From Cellulomonas fimi (GTDB lineage: Bacteria; Actinomycetota; Actinomycetes; Actinomycetales; Cellulomonadaceae), in NCBI RefSeq assembly GCF_012952065.1, contig NZ_JABCJJ010000009.1, forward strand, positions 1 through 64,000: a stretch of 64,000 nucleotides of DNA, read 5' to 3'. The position numbers and the translations under genes are program-made. Positions within the stretch are counted from its first letter, which is position 1. Every line of letters starts with the position of its first letter. The notes below the pieces were generated by a model that was not told the DNA's origin, searched no databases, and saw nothing but the letters and a program-made list of their open reading frames with translations. Positions 50,500 to 60,606 of this stretch are shown piece after piece.

Positions 50500-50591
50500 G
50501 CTGACCGGCGTCGTCCGCCCGGACGGCCCGCCCGCACACCCCCCACCGCTCGCCGTCGGCGAGCGGTGCGCGCACGAGAAGAGACACCGCG

Positions 50592-52448
50592 TTGGCCGCA
50601 TCTCCCCGCCGCTCCCGGCCCGTCCGGACGCTGGTGTTCCTCGGCGTCCTCATCGCCGCGGTCTTCGGATCGCTCGTGGCCGGGAACCAGTTCTCCGACG
50701 CGGCGCTCACGCCGAAGCTGGCCCTGGACCTCGAGGGCGGCACGCAGCTCATCCTCACGCCGGTCGCCACGACAGCCGACGACCAGATCACCAGCGAGAC
50801 CATCAACGAGGCGATCCGGGTGATCCGGCAGCGCGTCGACTCGTCGGGTGTCGCCGAGGCGGAGATCACGAGCCAGGGCGGACGGAACATCGTCGTGGCC
50901 CTTCCGGGGGAGCCGAGCAAGGAGACGCTCGACCTCGTCCGGACGTCGGCGCAGATGCGCTTCCGTCCCGTGCTCGCGGTCACGGCGCCGGGGCCGGTCG
51001 AGCCGCCGGCCGACGCGCAGCCGCTGACCCCGAAGGCCGCCCCCGACTCGCCGAGCGACGCCGAGTTCTACCTCACCGACGAGGTCCTCGCGGCCTTCAA
51101 CGCCCTCGACTGCACGGCCCCGGAGAACCTCACCGGCGGCGAGAGCGGGCCCGCGGACCAGGCGCTGGTGACCTGTGACACCGACGGCACGGCGAAGTAC
51201 GTGCTCGGGCCGGTCGAGATCGAGGGCGGCGAGCTCCAGAGCGCGACGTCCGGCCTGGGCGTCACGTCGACCGGTGTGACCACGAACGAGTGGGTCGTGA
51301 ACATCGAGTTCAACAACGCGGGCACGAGCCAGTTCCGCGAGGTCACCACGCGCCTGCAGGGCCTCCAGCCGCCGCAGAACCAGTTCGCGATGGTGCTCGA
51401 CGGTCTCGTGATCTCGGCGCCGTCGCTCAGCCCCGGCGTCATCATCACGGACGGCAAGGCCGAGATCTCGGGCACGTTCAACCGCGAGAGCGCCGCGACG
51501 CTCGCGAACCAGCTCAACTTCGGCGCCCTGCCGCTCACGTTCCAGGTCCAGAGCGAGGAGCAGATCTCCGCGACGCTCGGGTCGGAGCAGCTGCAGCGTG
51601 GGCTCCTGGCGGGCGTCATCGGGCTCGCGCTCGTCGTCGTCTACTCGCTCTTCCAGTACCGCGCGCTCGGTATGGTCACGGTCTTCTCCCTCCTGATCGC
51701 GGGGATCCTGACCTTCGGCGTGATCACGTTGCTGTCCTGGCTCCAGGGCTACCGCCTGAGCCTGCCCGGCGTCGCGGGGCTCATCGTGGCGATCGGCATC
51801 ACCGCGGACTCGTTCATCGTCTACTTCGAACGCATCCGCGACGAGCTGCGCGACGGTCGCACGCTGGTCAACGCGGTCGACAAGGGCTGGGAGCGCGCGC
51901 GCCGGACGATCCTCGCCTCCGACGCCGTGAACTTCCTCGCGGCGATCGTGCTGTACTTCCTGGCCGTCGGCGGCGTCCGGGGGTTCGCGTTCACGCTCGG
52001 CCTGACGACCCTGATCGACCTGCTCGTGGTGTTCCTCTTCACGCACCCCGTCATGCTGCTGCTCGCGCGGACGAAGTTCTTCGGTCAGGGCCACCGGTTC
52101 TCCGGGCTGGACCCGCGTCGTCTCGGCGCCCGCGGCACGCACTACGCCGGTCGAGGCCGCGTGGTGACTCCCGGCCGGGCCGGGGCCGCTCCGGTCGGAC
52201 AGCGCACGGAGGCCGACGAGGGGGCGCCCACCCCGACCGGGCAGCGGCCGGCCGAGCGGGTCTCCGTCGGCGCCGCTGCGGGCGGTGCGTTCGGGACGGA
52301 GGGTCCGAAGCAGACCATCGCCGAGCGCCGGGCAGCACAGCGCGCCGCGCAGCGGGCGAGCGAACGTGCCGAACCAGAGACCGGATCGCCGGGCGACGAC
52401 ACCCCGACCTCTGACACCGATCGTCGCGCCGAGAGGAACGAGCCCTGA
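50592..52448 (+). CDS. secD: Protein translocase subunit SecD
   Basis: 618 residues, TTG start after GAGAAGAGA. First membrane helix near 12-30, the D1 motif LALDLEGGTQLILTP, the large P1 periplasmic-type domain with a Pro/Ala-rich insert near 135-155, then five further helices containing GLIVAIGITADSFIVYFERI. A long charged, repeat-rich tail follows (ERRAAQRAAQRASERAE). With SecF it uses the proton gradient to pull secreted proteins across the membrane. Confidence 0.92.
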   Translation: MAASPRRSRPVRTLVFLGVLIAAVFGSLVAGNQFSDAALTPKLALDLEGGTQLILTPVATTADDQITSETINEAIRVIRQRVDSSGVAEAEITSQGGRNIVVALPGEPSKETLDLVRTSAQMRFRPVLAVTAPGPVEPPADAQPLTPKAAPDSPSDAEFYLTDEVLAAFNALDCTAPENLTGGESGPADQALVTCDTDGTAKYVLGPVEIEGGELQSATSGLGVTSTGVTTNEWVVNIEFNNAGTSQFREVTTRLQGLQPPQNQFAMVLDGLVISAPSLSPGVIITDGKAEISGTFNRESAATLANQLNFGALPLTFQVQSEEQISATLGSEQLQRGLLAGVIGLALVVVYSLFQYRALGMVTVFSLLIAGILTFGVITLLSWLQGYRLSLPGVAGLIVAIGITADSFIVYFERIRDELRDGRTLVNAVDKGWERARRTILASDAVNFLAAIVLYFLAVGGVRGFAFTLGLTTLIDLLVVFLFTHPVMLLLARTKFFGQGHRFSGLDPRRLGARGTHYAGRGRVVTPGRAGAAPVGQRTEADEGAPTPTGQRPAERVSVGAAAGGAFGTEGPKQTIAERRAAQRAAQRASERAEPETGSPGDDTPTSDTDRRAERNEP

Positions 52449-53554
52449 TGGCCTCCGGATTCGCCCAGTGGGGCAACGACCTGTACACCGGTCGTCGCTC
52501 GTACGACATCGTCGGCCTGCGGCGTCGTTGGTACCTGATCGCCGTCGCGCTCGTCCTCGCGTCCGCCGCCCTCCTCCTGGTGAAGGGCCTCAACCCCGGG
52601 ATCGAGTTCCGCGGCGGCTCGCAGTTCACGGTCTCGGGCGCCTCGACGCTCGAGCAGCAGCCCGCGATCGACGCCGTCGGATCGGTCGCCGCCGACGAGG
52701 AGGCGCGCGTCAGCACGGTGGGTGCGTCGGCGATCCGGGTCCAGACCGCGACGCTCACGAACGACGAGGTCGAGCAGGTGCGCGGGGCGCTCGCCGGGGC
52801 GTACGACGTGCCGGTCGGCGAGGTCACGAGCTCGTTCATCGGCCCGACGTGGGGCGCCGACGTCTCGAGCAAGGCGGTCACCGGTCTGGTCGTGTTCCTC
52901 GCGCTCGTCTCGGTCGTCATGACGATCTACTTCCGCAACTGGCGGATGGCGGCGGCGGCGCTCCTCGCGCTCTTCCACGACCTGGTGATCACCGTCGGCA
53001 TCTACGCGCTGGTCGGCTGGGAGGTCACGCCGGCGACCGTGATCGGCTTCCTGACCATCCTCGGGTACTCGATGTACGACACGGTGGTCGTGTTCGACAA
53101 GGTCCGTGAGAACACCGCGGGAGTGCTCGACCAGTCGCGGACGACGTACGGCGAGCAGGCGAACCTCGCGGTGAACCAGACGCTCGTCCGGTCGATCAAC
53201 ACGTCCGTCGTGGCGCTGCTGCCGGTGAGCGCCATCCTGTTCGTCGGGGCCTTCATCCTCGGCGCGGGCACCCTGCGCGACATCGCGCTCGCGCTCTTCG
53301 TCGGCATGCTCGTCGGGACGTTCTCGTCGGTGTTCCTCGCGACCCCGCTCGAGGTGACCCTGCGCGAGCGTGAGCCCAAGGTCGTCGCGCACACGAAGAA
53401 GGTGCTGTCGCTGCGCGGGGGCCCGGCCACCACGCAGAGCGGCGCGACGCCGGCGATGGCGGCCGGTACCACCGGGTACGCCACGCAGCTGCTGCCCGGG
53501 CAGCACCTCGGCACGGCGGCCCAGCCGAAGCGGCGCAAGTCCGGCCGGAAGTAG
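52448..53554 (+). CDS. secF: Protein translocase subunit SecF
   Basis: 368 residues: first helix near 28-45, GIEFRGGSQFTV motif, then five helices with FHDLVITVGIYAL and GYSMYDTVVVFDKVRE. The basic C-terminus ends KRRKSGRK. The ATG shares its A with the secD stop (TGATG), which ensures coupled translation. Confidence 0.92.
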   Translation: MASGFAQWGNDLYTGRRSYDIVGLRRRWYLIAVALVLASAALLLVKGLNPGIEFRGGSQFTVSGASTLEQQPAIDAVGSVAADEEARVSTVGASAIRVQTATLTNDEVEQVRGALAGAYDVPVGEVTSSFIGPTWGADVSSKAVTGLVVFLALVSVVMTIYFRNWRMAAAALLALFHDLVITVGIYALVGWEVTPATVIGFLTILGYSMYDTVVVFDKVRENTAGVLDQSRTTYGEQANLAVNQTLVRSINTSVVALLPVSAILFVGAFILGAGTLRDIALALFVGMLVGTFSSVFLATPLEVTLREREPKVVAHTKKVLSLRGGPATTQSGATPAMAAGTTGYATQLLPGQHLGTAAQPKRRKSGRK

Positions 53555-53556
53555 AC

Positions 53557-54102
53557 GTGGTGCTGGAGTCCACCGAGCTGGCGGCGCGGTGCGCTCGGCT
53601 CATCCGCGACGTCGCCGACTTCCCGCTCGCGGGCGTGGGGTTCAAGGACATCAACCCCCTGCTGGCCGACGCGCCGACGTTCGCCGACGTCGTCGAGCAC
53701 CTGGCCGCACTGGCGCGCGCGGCCGGCGGCGTCGACCTCGTGGCCGGGATCGAGGCGCGCGGCTTCATCCTGGGTGCACCCGTGGCGACGGCGCTGGGGG
53801 TCGGCTTCCTCCCCATCCGCAAGGAGGGCAAGCTCCCGGGCCCGACGGTGTCGGCGTCCTACGACCTCGAGTACGGCTCCGCGACCGTCGAGCTCCAGCC
53901 CGGGAACCTGCCGGCCGGCGCGCGCGTGCTCCTGGTGGACGACGTGCTCGCGACGGGGGGAACCGCTGCGGCGGCTGCGACGCTCCTGCGGACCACAGGT
54001 GCCGTCGTCGCCGGCCTCGCGTTCCTGCTCGAGATCACGTCCCTGGGCGGTCGGGCCCGGCTCGACGGCCTGCCCGTGGACGTCATCCTCACCGTGCCCT
54101 GA
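53557..54102 (+). CDS. apt: Adenine phosphoribosyltransferase
   Basis: 181 residues: FPLAGVGFKDINPLLADA, GIEARGFILGAPVA, RKEGKLPG and the PRPP-binding motif VLLVDDVLATGGTAAAA. It converts adenine and PRPP to AMP. GTG 53557 lies 2 nt after secF. The apt-relA pairing is conserved in actinobacteria. Confidence 0.92.
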   Translation: MVLESTELAARCARLIRDVADFPLAGVGFKDINPLLADAPTFADVVEHLAALARAAGGVDLVAGIEARGFILGAPVATALGVGFLPIRKEGKLPGPTVSASYDLEYGSATVELQPGNLPAGARVLLVDDVLATGGTAAAAATLLRTTGAVVAGLAFLLEITSLGGRARLDGLPVDVILTVP

Positions 54103-54183
54103 GCCGCGTACGGTCGGCCCCGGTGCCGCTCCTGCCGGCCGGGCGCGCGGCTGGGTGCCCGCTCGGCCGCATCGAAGCGGTCG

Positions 54184-54189
54184 TAGACT
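54184..54189 (+). promoter_or_regulatory. Possible -10 element of relA
   Basis: TAGACT lies 46 bp before the relA start codon in the 132-bp apt-relA gap. No good -35 is visible. Confidence 0.35.
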
Positions 54190-54234
54190 TGGACGTCGGA
54201 CAGGGCGGGGTGCCGCCGCAGGCTGGGAGGTCGC

Positions 54235-56580
54235 ATGAGCGAGGAGACGCGCACGGCGCGCGCCGACGCGCCGGTCACCTCCGGTGCGCCGTCCGACGGC
54301 GGGCCCACGGGCAGCCGGGTCCGCTCGCGGCTGGTCCGGTTCGGCACGCGCAACAGCGGCGGGACGCCCGCGCTCGAGCCGCTCATGCAGGCCATCCGGA
54401 CCAACCACCCGAAGGCGGATCTCGCCGCGATCGAGCAGGCGTACGCGGTCGCCGAGCGGGCGCACCGCGGCCAGCAGCGCAAGAGCGGTGATCCCTACAT
54501 CACGCACCCGGTCGCCGTCGCCACGATCCTCGCCCAGCTCGGCATGACGACCCCGACGCTCGTGGCGGCACTCCTGCACGACACGGTCGAGGACACGGAG
54601 TACTCGCTCGACCAGCTGCGGACCGACTTCGGTGCCGAGGTCGCGATGCTGGTCGACGGCGTGACGAAGCTCGACAAGGTCGTCTACGGCGACGCCGCGC
54701 AGGCCGAGACCGTCCGCAAGATGGTCGTGGCGATGTCGCGGGACATCCGGGTCCTCGTGATCAAGCTGGCCGACCGGCTGCACAACGCCCGCACGTGGAG
54801 GTTCGTGGCGGCGTCGTCGGCGGAGAAGAAGGCCCGCGAGACCCTGGAGATCTACGCGCCGCTGGCGCACCGGCTCGGCATGAACACCATCAAGTGGGAG
54901 CTCGAGGACCTCTCGTTCCAGACGCTCTACCCCAAGGTGTACGACGAGATCGTGCACCTCGTCGCCGAGCGGGCGCCCGCGCGCGAGGAGTACCTGGCGG
55001 TCGTCCGCGAGCAGGTCGGTGCGGACCTGCGCTCCGCGAAGATCAAGGCCTCGGTGACCGGGCGCCCGAAGCACTACTACTCGATCTACCAGAAGATGAT
55101 CGTCCGCGGTCGCGACTTCGCGGACATCTACGACCTGGTGGGGGTCCGGGTCCTCGTCGACTCGGTCCGCGACTGCTACGCGGCCCTGGGCGCGCTGCAC
55201 GCGCGCTGGAACCCGGTGCCCGGGCGGTTCAAGGACTACATCGCCATGCCGAAGTTCAACCTCTACCAGTCGCTGCACACGACCGTGATCGGCCCGGGCG
55301 GCAAGCCGGTCGAGATCCAGATCCGCACGCACGACATGCACCGTCGCGCGGAGTACGGCGTCGCGGCCCACTGGAAGTACAAGGAGACCGCGAAGCACCC
55401 CGGTGGGCAGGTGACGGACTCCGCCGGGAACGACATGGCGTGGCTCCGCCAGCTCGTGGACTGGCAGAAGGAGACCGCGGACCCGTCGGAGTTCCTCGAC
55501 TCCCTGCGGTTCGAGATCGCCGGGGCGGAGGTGTACGTCTTCACGCCCAAGGGCGACGTGATCGCGCTGCCTGCGGGCTCGACGCCGGTCGACTTCGCGT
55601 ACGCGGTCCACACCGAGGTCGGGCACCGCACGATGGGGGCGCGCGTCAACGGCCGACTGGTCCCGCTCGACTCGGCGCTCGAGAACGGTGACGTCGTCGA
55701 CGTGCTCGCGTCGAAGTCGGAGTCGGCGGGCCCCAGCCGCGACTGGCTGACCTTCGTCAAGAGCCCGCGCGCGCGCAACAAGATCCGCCAGTGGTTCTCG
55801 AAGGAGCGGCGCGAGGAGGCGATCGAGCACGGCAAGGACGCCATCGCGAAGGCGATGCGCAAGCAGAACCTGCCGATCCAGCGACTGCTGTCCCACGAGG
55901 CGCTCGTCGCGCTCGCGCACGAGATGCGGCACGCCGACGTGTCCGCGCTGTACGCCGCGATCGGCGAGGGCCAGGTCTCCGCCGCGGGCGTGGTCCAGCG
56001 TCTCGTGCAGTCGATGGGCGGCGAACCCGGGGCCGAGGAGGACATCGCCGAGACCGCGCGCCCGGGCCGGACCGCGCGCCGGGTACGGACCGGCGATCCC
56101 GGGGTCGTGGTCAAGGGCATCGACGACATCTGGGTCAAGCTCGCCCGCTGCTGCACGCCGGTCCCGGGCGACGACATCATGGGCTTCGTCACGCGGGGTG
56201 ACGGGGTGAGCGTGCACCGCACCGACTGCGTGAACGCGGAAGGTCTGCGGGCGCAGCCCGAGCGGATCGTCGAGGTCGAGTGGACCCAGGGCGGCAGCTC
56301 GATGTTCCTCGTGCAGATCCAGGTCGAGGCGCTCGACCGCAGCCGGCTCCTCTCCGACGTGACGCGGGTGCTGTCGGACTCGCACGTCAACATCCTCTCG
56401 GCGAGCGTCTCGACGTCGCGGGACCGCGTGGCGCTCTCGAAGTTCGTCTTCGAGATGGCGGAGCCGGGCCACCTGGCGTCCGTGCTGTCGGCGGTCCGGA
56501 AGGTCGAGGGCGTCTTCGACGTCTACCGGCTCACGGGTTCGCGGGCCGATGCGGCGCCCGCGCCGGCGCCGCCCACCTAG
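54235..56580 (+). CDS. relA: Bifunctional (p)ppGpp synthetase/hydrolase RelA/SpoT (Rel)
   Basis: 781 residues with complete Rel order: HD hydrolase ([49 protein letters not shown]), synthetase ([40 protein letters not shown]), TGS ([20 protein letters not shown]), the CC/zinc-finger region ([18 protein letters not shown]) and ACT. Both active sites look intact, so it can make and degrade the alarmone. Its stop overlaps the convergent gene's stop in CTAG. Confidence 0.93.
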   Translation: MSEETRTARADAPVTSGAPSDGGPTGSRVRSRLVRFGTRNSGGTPALEPLMQAIRTNHPKADLAAIEQAYAVAERAHRGQQRKSGDPYITHPVAVATILAQLGMTTPTLVAALLHDTVEDTEYSLDQLRTDFGAEVAMLVDGVTKLDKVVYGDAAQAETVRKMVVAMSRDIRVLVIKLADRLHNARTWRFVAASSAEKKARETLEIYAPLAHRLGMNTIKWELEDLSFQTLYPKVYDEIVHLVAERAPAREEYLAVVREQVGADLRSAKIKASVTGRPKHYYSIYQKMIVRGRDFADIYDLVGVRVLVDSVRDCYAALGALHARWNPVPGRFKDYIAMPKFNLYQSLHTTVIGPGGKPVEIQIRTHDMHRRAEYGVAAHWKYKETAKHPGGQVTDSAGNDMAWLRQLVDWQKETADPSEFLDSLRFEIAGAEVYVFTPKGDVIALPAGSTPVDFAYAVHTEVGHRTMGARVNGRLVPLDSALENGDVVDVLASKSESAGPSRDWLTFVKSPRARNKIRQWFSKERREEAIEHGKDAIAKAMRKQNLPIQRLLSHEALVALAHEMRHADVSALYAAIGEGQVSAAGVVQRLVQSMGGEPGAEEDIAETARPGRTARRVRTGDPGVVVKGIDDIWVKLARCCTPVPGDDIMGFVTRGDGVSVHRTDCVNAEGLRAQPERIVEVEWTQGGSSMFLVQIQVEALDRSRLLSDVTRVLSDSHVNILSASVSTSRDRVALSKFVFEMAEPGHLASVLSAVRKVEGVFDVYRLTGSRADAAPAPAPPT

Positions 56581-57185
56581 GCGAGCGCCTCGCCGTCGGC
56601 CTGGTCGGCGACCCGCGCCGCGACGTCGAGCAGCGCCTCGCGCGCCGCCTGCGTGCCGCGATGGCCGGGCAGGTCGTCGAGCAGCCGGACGGCACCCCGG
56701 GCGTCCAGCCCGGCGTGGGTCGCGAGCCGCTCGAGCAGCCGAGCCGAGACGTCCCGGGAAGACCATCGCGCGACGTCGACGGCGGTGCGCGCGACCGTGG
56801 TCACCCGGACCGGACCGAGCTCCACGACGTCCCCGTCCGCGAGTGCGCACTCGTGAGGAACCCGCAGCGGGTGGGGGCTTGGCCGGCGGGTGCGGGGAGG
56901 CACGAGCACGTCGACCCTGGCAGGCGGGGGCCCTCCTGCGTGCACCCAGACCGCAGCGGCACGGCCGACGACGCCACGTCGGGGCACGAGCGGCAGGACG
57001 GACGCAGCACGGAGCCCTGGGGTCTCGTCGCGGTCGGCGGCGACCGCGACCTCGTCCCAGACGCGCAGCATGACGCTCTCCCGGACGAGGACCTGCCAGG
57101 GCACCGCGCCGACGTCGGACGTGTGCAGCCAGTCGGGCGCCACGGGCATCGCCGGCCACAGCCGGGCAAGGGTGCTGACCTCCAT
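56577..57185 (-). CDS. Hypothetical protein, AbiEi-antitoxin-like C-terminal part
   Basis: 202 residues. The middle ([20 protein letters not shown]) and end ([33 protein letters not shown]) resemble actinobacterial proteins annotated as type IV toxin-antitoxin AbiEi-like or DUF559-related. Those often lie singly after relA. No AbiEii toxin gene is adjacent, so an antitoxin role is doubtful. ATG 57185 is the first plausible start. Confidence 0.6.
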   Translation of the reverse strand: MEVSTLARLWPAMPVAPDWLHTSDVGAVPWQVLVRESVMLRVWDEVAVAADRDETPGLRAASVLPLVPRRGVVGRAAAVWVHAGGPPPARVDVLVPPRTRRPSPHPLRVPHECALADGDVVELGPVRVTTVARTAVDVARWSSRDVSARLLERLATHAGLDARGAVRLLDDLPGHRGTQAAREALLDVAARVADQADGEALA

Positions 57186-57279
57186 GGCCCCAGCATCCCG
57201 ATCACGTCGGCAGACGGGCTCGGGACGCCGGGCGCCTGTGGACGGCCTCCGACGACGAGTGTGGCTGGGGGCGGAGGGA

Positions 57280-58911
57280 TCAGCGGTGGTCGTCAGCCGC
57301 GCGCTGGACCTGCTCAAGCCAGGCGCGCCGCGCGTCCAGCGCCTCCTGGGCCTCCGCGATCTTGCGCTGGTTCCCGGCCACCTTCGCTGCCGCGAGGTCC
57401 GCCTCGAGGCCGCTGATGGCAGCCTCGAGCTGCGCGGCTGCCCCCTCGGCCCGCGCCCGCGTCTCGGGGTTGCCCCGGCTCCACGCGGCCTGGTCGGCCT
57501 CCCGGACCGCGGTCTCGACGGCGCGCAGCCGGCCCTCGACACGCTGGATGTCGCCGCGCGGCACCTTGCCGGCCGCCTCCCACCGGTCCTGGATGTCGCG
57601 CAGCCCCGCCTTCGCGGCGCCGAGGTCCTTCACGGGCACGAGCTTCTCGGCCTCGACCAGCAGCTGCTCCTTGACGGCCAGGTTCGCCTGGAACTCACTG
57701 TCCGTGGCCGCCGACGCGGCGTCGCGCGCGGCGAAGAACGCGTCCTGGGCGCCTCGGAACCGCGCCCACAAGGCGTCGTCGTCCTTGCGGCTCGCGCGGC
57801 CGGCCGATTTCCACCGTGCCATCAGGTCGCGGTACGCGGCGGCCGTCGCGCCCCAGTCGGTGCTCGTCGAGAGCGCCTCGGCCTCGGCGACCAGCGACTC
57901 CTTCGCGGCGCGAGCCGCCGTGTTGCGGCTCTCGAGCTCGGCGAAGAAGTGGCGACGCTCACGGTCGAACGAGGTGCGGGCGTGGCTGAAGCGCTTCCAG
58001 AGCGACTCCTCGGTGGGACGGTCGATCCGGGGGCCCGTACGCTGCGCCTCCTTCCACTGCTCGAGGAGCGTGCGCAGCTGCTCACCCGCCGGACGCCACT
58101 GGATCTTCTCGGGGTCCGTCCCGGCGATCTTCTCCGCCTCCTCGACGATCGCCGTGCGGGCTGCGACCGCGGCCTCCTTGGCAGCGGCACGCTCGGCGTC
58201 GAGCACCGCCCGACGCTCGGCTGCGACGGCGCGGAGGCCGTCGAGGCGCGCACGCAGGCCGTCGAGGTCACCGACGGCAGCGGGCTCGGCCACCTCCTCG
58301 ACGAGCTTCGCGATCGTCTGGTCGATCTCCTTGACCGACAGGTCGGCGACCCCGAGGCGCGCCTCGAACAGCACGACCTTCGCCTGGAGGTCGAGGAAGC
58401 GGCGGACGTAGAGAGCGAGGGCCTCGTCCGGGCTCGCTCCCGGGTACTGACCCACCACCCGCTCGCCTGCGGACTCGCGGACGTGCACCGTCCCGTCCTC
58501 GTCCACGCGACCGAAGGCGGCCGCGGCGGCGGACTCGGCCGCGTCGAGCGGAGGAGCGACCGGTGCCGACGCGGCGCTCGGGGTCCGTGCGGCCGCCTCC
58601 TGGCCGGCGGTCGGAGCGGGCGCAGGGCGCGGGACGGGGCGGGGGATCGGCCGGGGCACGGGGCGCGGCGCGGCGGCAGCGGGTGCGGGTGCGGGTGCGG
58701 CGGGTGCGGGTGCGGCCGGTTCAGCGGGCTCGGTGCCATCGGGAGCCGTCGGCGCGGCGTCGGCGGGGTCCGTCGGCTCGGCGTCGGCGGGGTCCGTCCC
58801 GTCCGCCGACGTCACGGCGGGGTCGGGCGTGCGGTCGGAGGACGTCGGCTCGACGTCCGGGGAGTCGTCGGGCTCGACCTGTCCGGCGGTGCCGGTGCTG
58901 TTCTCGGTCAC
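57280..58911 (-). CDS. DUF349-repeat coiled-coil protein
   Basis: 543 residues. Residues 1-120 are a low-complexity Pro/Ala/Asp segment with PRPVPRPIPRPVPRP. The rest is helical, with repeated DUF349 units marked by W and FxxA patterns (ILLEQWKEAQRTGPRIDRPT, LMARWKSAGRASRKDDDALW, IQDRWEAAGKVPRGDIQRVE). Function is not known. GTG 58911 overlaps the PPIase stop (GTGA), so the two are co-translated. Confidence 0.82.
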   Translation of the reverse strand: MTENSTGTAGQVEPDDSPDVEPTSSDRTPDPAVTSADGTDPADAEPTDPADAAPTAPDGTEPAEPAAPAPAAPAPAPAAAAPRPVPRPIPRPVPRPAPAPTAGQEAAARTPSAASAPVAPPLDAAESAAAAAFGRVDEDGTVHVRESAGERVVGQYPGASPDEALALYVRRFLDLQAKVVLFEARLGVADLSVKEIDQTIAKLVEEVAEPAAVGDLDGLRARLDGLRAVAAERRAVLDAERAAAKEAAVAARTAIVEEAEKIAGTDPEKIQWRPAGEQLRTLLEQWKEAQRTGPRIDRPTEESLWKRFSHARTSFDRERRHFFAELESRNTAARAAKESLVAEAEALSTSTDWGATAAAYRDLMARWKSAGRASRKDDDALWARFRGAQDAFFAARDAASAATDSEFQANLAVKEQLLVEAEKLVPVKDLGAAKAGLRDIQDRWEAAGKVPRGDIQRVEGRLRAVETAVREADQAAWSRGNPETRARAEGAAAQLEAAISGLEADLAAAKVAGNQRKIAEAQEALDARRAWLEQVQRAADDHR

Positions 58912-59666
58912 TGGGTCTCAACTCCCTGGATGGTGACGTCGGTGACGGGGAGACCATCGGTCGCCCCGCCCTGTACCCCGGCGTCCGCGACTGCCTGGAG
59001 GGCGTCCAGGCCGGACGTGATCTGGCCGAAGACGGTGTAGCCGCCCGCTTGGTCCGACGGGATGGTCGAGTCCTCGTAGACGAGGAAGAACTGGCTGCCC
59101 ATCGAGCTCGCGTCGTTGCCGACCCGCGCCATGGCGATGGTCCCGGCGGGATACACGTCGTCGGCCGGGGCGTTCTCGATCGGCCCGAAGCTGTAGCCCG
59201 GGCCCCCTTGCCCGGTGCCGGTCGGGTCGCCGCACTGGAGCACCTTGATGCCGCCCGTGACCAACCGGTGGCACGCCGTGCCGTCGAAGTACCCCTGACG
59301 CGCGAGGCTCACGAAGGACGCAACCGCCTGGGGCGCCGCCGCGCCGTCGAGCTCGATCCCGATGTCACCCGCCGTCGTGGTGATGGTGCCGGTCCAGGTG
59401 CGGCTTTCGGCCGTGGACGGGTCGGGCAGCGTGTAGGTCTGGCTCGGGCTCGCGGTGCCCGAGGGTGTCGTTCCCGTGGTGTCGTCGCCGTTGCGCTGGA
59501 GCGTCAGCACCACCAGCGTGGCCGCGACCAGCACGACCAGGACGGCGAGGGCTGCCCCGGCGGCCTGGCGCTGACGCTGCCGCCTGGCCCGCGCGGCAGC
59601 CTGGTGCTGCTGGTACCGCTCGTACCGACGCCGCGCGTACTCGCGTTCCCGCTTGCTGGGGGACAA
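58908..59666 (-). CDS. Membrane-anchored cyclophilin-type peptidyl-prolyl isomerase
   Basis: 252 residues. A basic N-terminus (about 35 residues) and one membrane helix (ALAVLVVLVAATLVVLTL) lead to a Thr/Ser linker and a cyclophilin domain: VASFVSLARQGYFDGTACHR, GDPTGTGQGGPGYSF, GSQFFLVYEDS. The catalytic Arg (CHRL) is kept, but the usual GFMIQGGD is changed to GGIKVLQCGD, so activity may be lower. TTG 59666 has AAGGAG. The syntenic Rv2582 gene is ppiB. Confidence 0.85.
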   Translation of the reverse strand: MSPSKREREYARRRYERYQQHQAAARARRQRQRQAAGAALAVLVVLVAATLVVLTLQRNGDDTTGTTPSGTASPSQTYTLPDPSTAESRTWTGTITTTAGDIGIELDGAAAPQAVASFVSLARQGYFDGTACHRLVTGGIKVLQCGDPTGTGQGGPGYSFGPIENAPADDVYPAGTIAMARVGNDASSMGSQFFLVYEDSTIPSDQAGGYTVFGQITSGLDALQAVADAGVQGGATDGLPVTDVTIQGVETQ

Positions 59667-59823
59667 CCGAACTCCTTCGCTGGTGGGTGCAGGACGCGAG
59701 CTCGACGGCGGCGTCCGGGACCGGGGGTCAGTCTAGGCAACCGCATGGCCGTTTCCGCCGCGCGCCGGGCGGGCGGTCCGGGCGGGTCATCGGCGTCGTC
59801 ACCCGCGCGGCTAGCCTGGCGCG

Positions 59824-60600
59824 ATGGAGGTCCTCACCGCGGTCGCCCCCGTGTTCGGCACCAACTGCTACGTGGTCGTCGCTGACGACGACGTCTCGTG
59901 CGTCGTCGTGGACGTGGGCGCCGGGATCGCGGAGCGGCTGCACGACGTCGTCGTCGGGCGCGGTCTGCGCCTCGTGGCGGTGCTCGCGACGCACGGTCAC
60001 GTCGACCACACGTGGGGTGCGGGCGAGCTGGTGGACGCCTTCGGCGTCGCGCTCCACGTCCATGCGGCCGACGCGTACCGGCTCGCGGACCCGTTCGGTT
60101 CGCTCGGTCTGGGTCGGCCCGGCCACGACGCGCACGGGCCGCTGGCCCAGGCGCTCATGGCCGCCGGGCTCCGGCCGGACGAGTACCGCACGCCGGTGCG
60201 CGTCGAGACGTTCGCCGACACGACGGCGTCGGGCGTGGCGCTCGAGCTCGACGGCGCGCTCTTCGCAGGTGCTCCCCTGACGGCTGTGCACGCGCCCGGG
60301 CACACGCAGGGCGCCTCGCTCTTCCTCGCCGCCGGGGTGCCGAGCCCGACGAGCGTGCTCCCGCCCGGTACCCCGGCCGAGGCCGTGACCGGGGTGACCG
60401 GCACGGCCTTCACGGGTGACGTGCTGTTCGCCGGGTCGATCGGCCGGACGGACCTGCCGGGCGGGCACGGCCCGACGATGGAGCGGACGCTCGCCGAGCG
60501 CGTCGTGACGCTGGCGCCGAGCCTGCTCGTGCTCCCCGGGCACGGGCCGGCCAGCAGCGTGGGCCTCGAGCTCGATCGGAATCCCTTCCTGGCAGGATGA
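59824..60600 (+). CDS. Metallo-beta-lactamase-fold hydrolase (glyoxalase II-like)
   Basis: 258 residues with the metal signature ATHGHVDHTWGAGE, further ligands HAPGHTQGASLF, FTGDVLFAGSIGRTDLPGG and LLVLPGHGPASS. This is the form of hydroxyacylglutathione-hydrolase-like enzymes. In actinobacteria the thiol would be mycothiol or another carrier. An insertion near 180-200 widens the domain. It lies 6 nt before hisS and matches Rv2581c by position. Confidence 0.83.
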   Translation: MEVLTAVAPVFGTNCYVVVADDDVSCVVVDVGAGIAERLHDVVVGRGLRLVAVLATHGHVDHTWGAGELVDAFGVALHVHAADAYRLADPFGSLGLGRPGHDAHGPLAQALMAAGLRPDEYRTPVRVETFADTTASGVALELDGALFAGAPLTAVHAPGHTQGASLFLAAGVPSPTSVLPPGTPAEAVTGVTGTAFTGDVLFAGSIGRTDLPGGHGPTMERTLAERVVTLAPSLLVLPGHGPASSVGLELDRNPFLAG

Positions 60601-60606
60601 GGCCCC

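Noticed and set aside
53002-57159. A 1385-codon open frame on the minus strand, opposite secF, apt and relA
   Set aside because: It is antisense to three well-recognised genes, is full of Arg/Pro/Ala-type translation typical of mirror frames in high-GC DNA, and shows no domain.
56577-57185. A type IV toxin-antitoxin system at the AbiEi-like gene
   Set aside because: No toxin partner lies beside it; relA and the DUF349 gene flank it, so only a weak domain resemblance is claimed.
58659-58760. Short tandem GC-rich repeats suggestive of a CRISPR or VNTR
   Set aside because: They are the codons of the Pro/Ala low-complexity N-terminus of the DUF349 protein. No spaced repeat array exists anywhere in the window.
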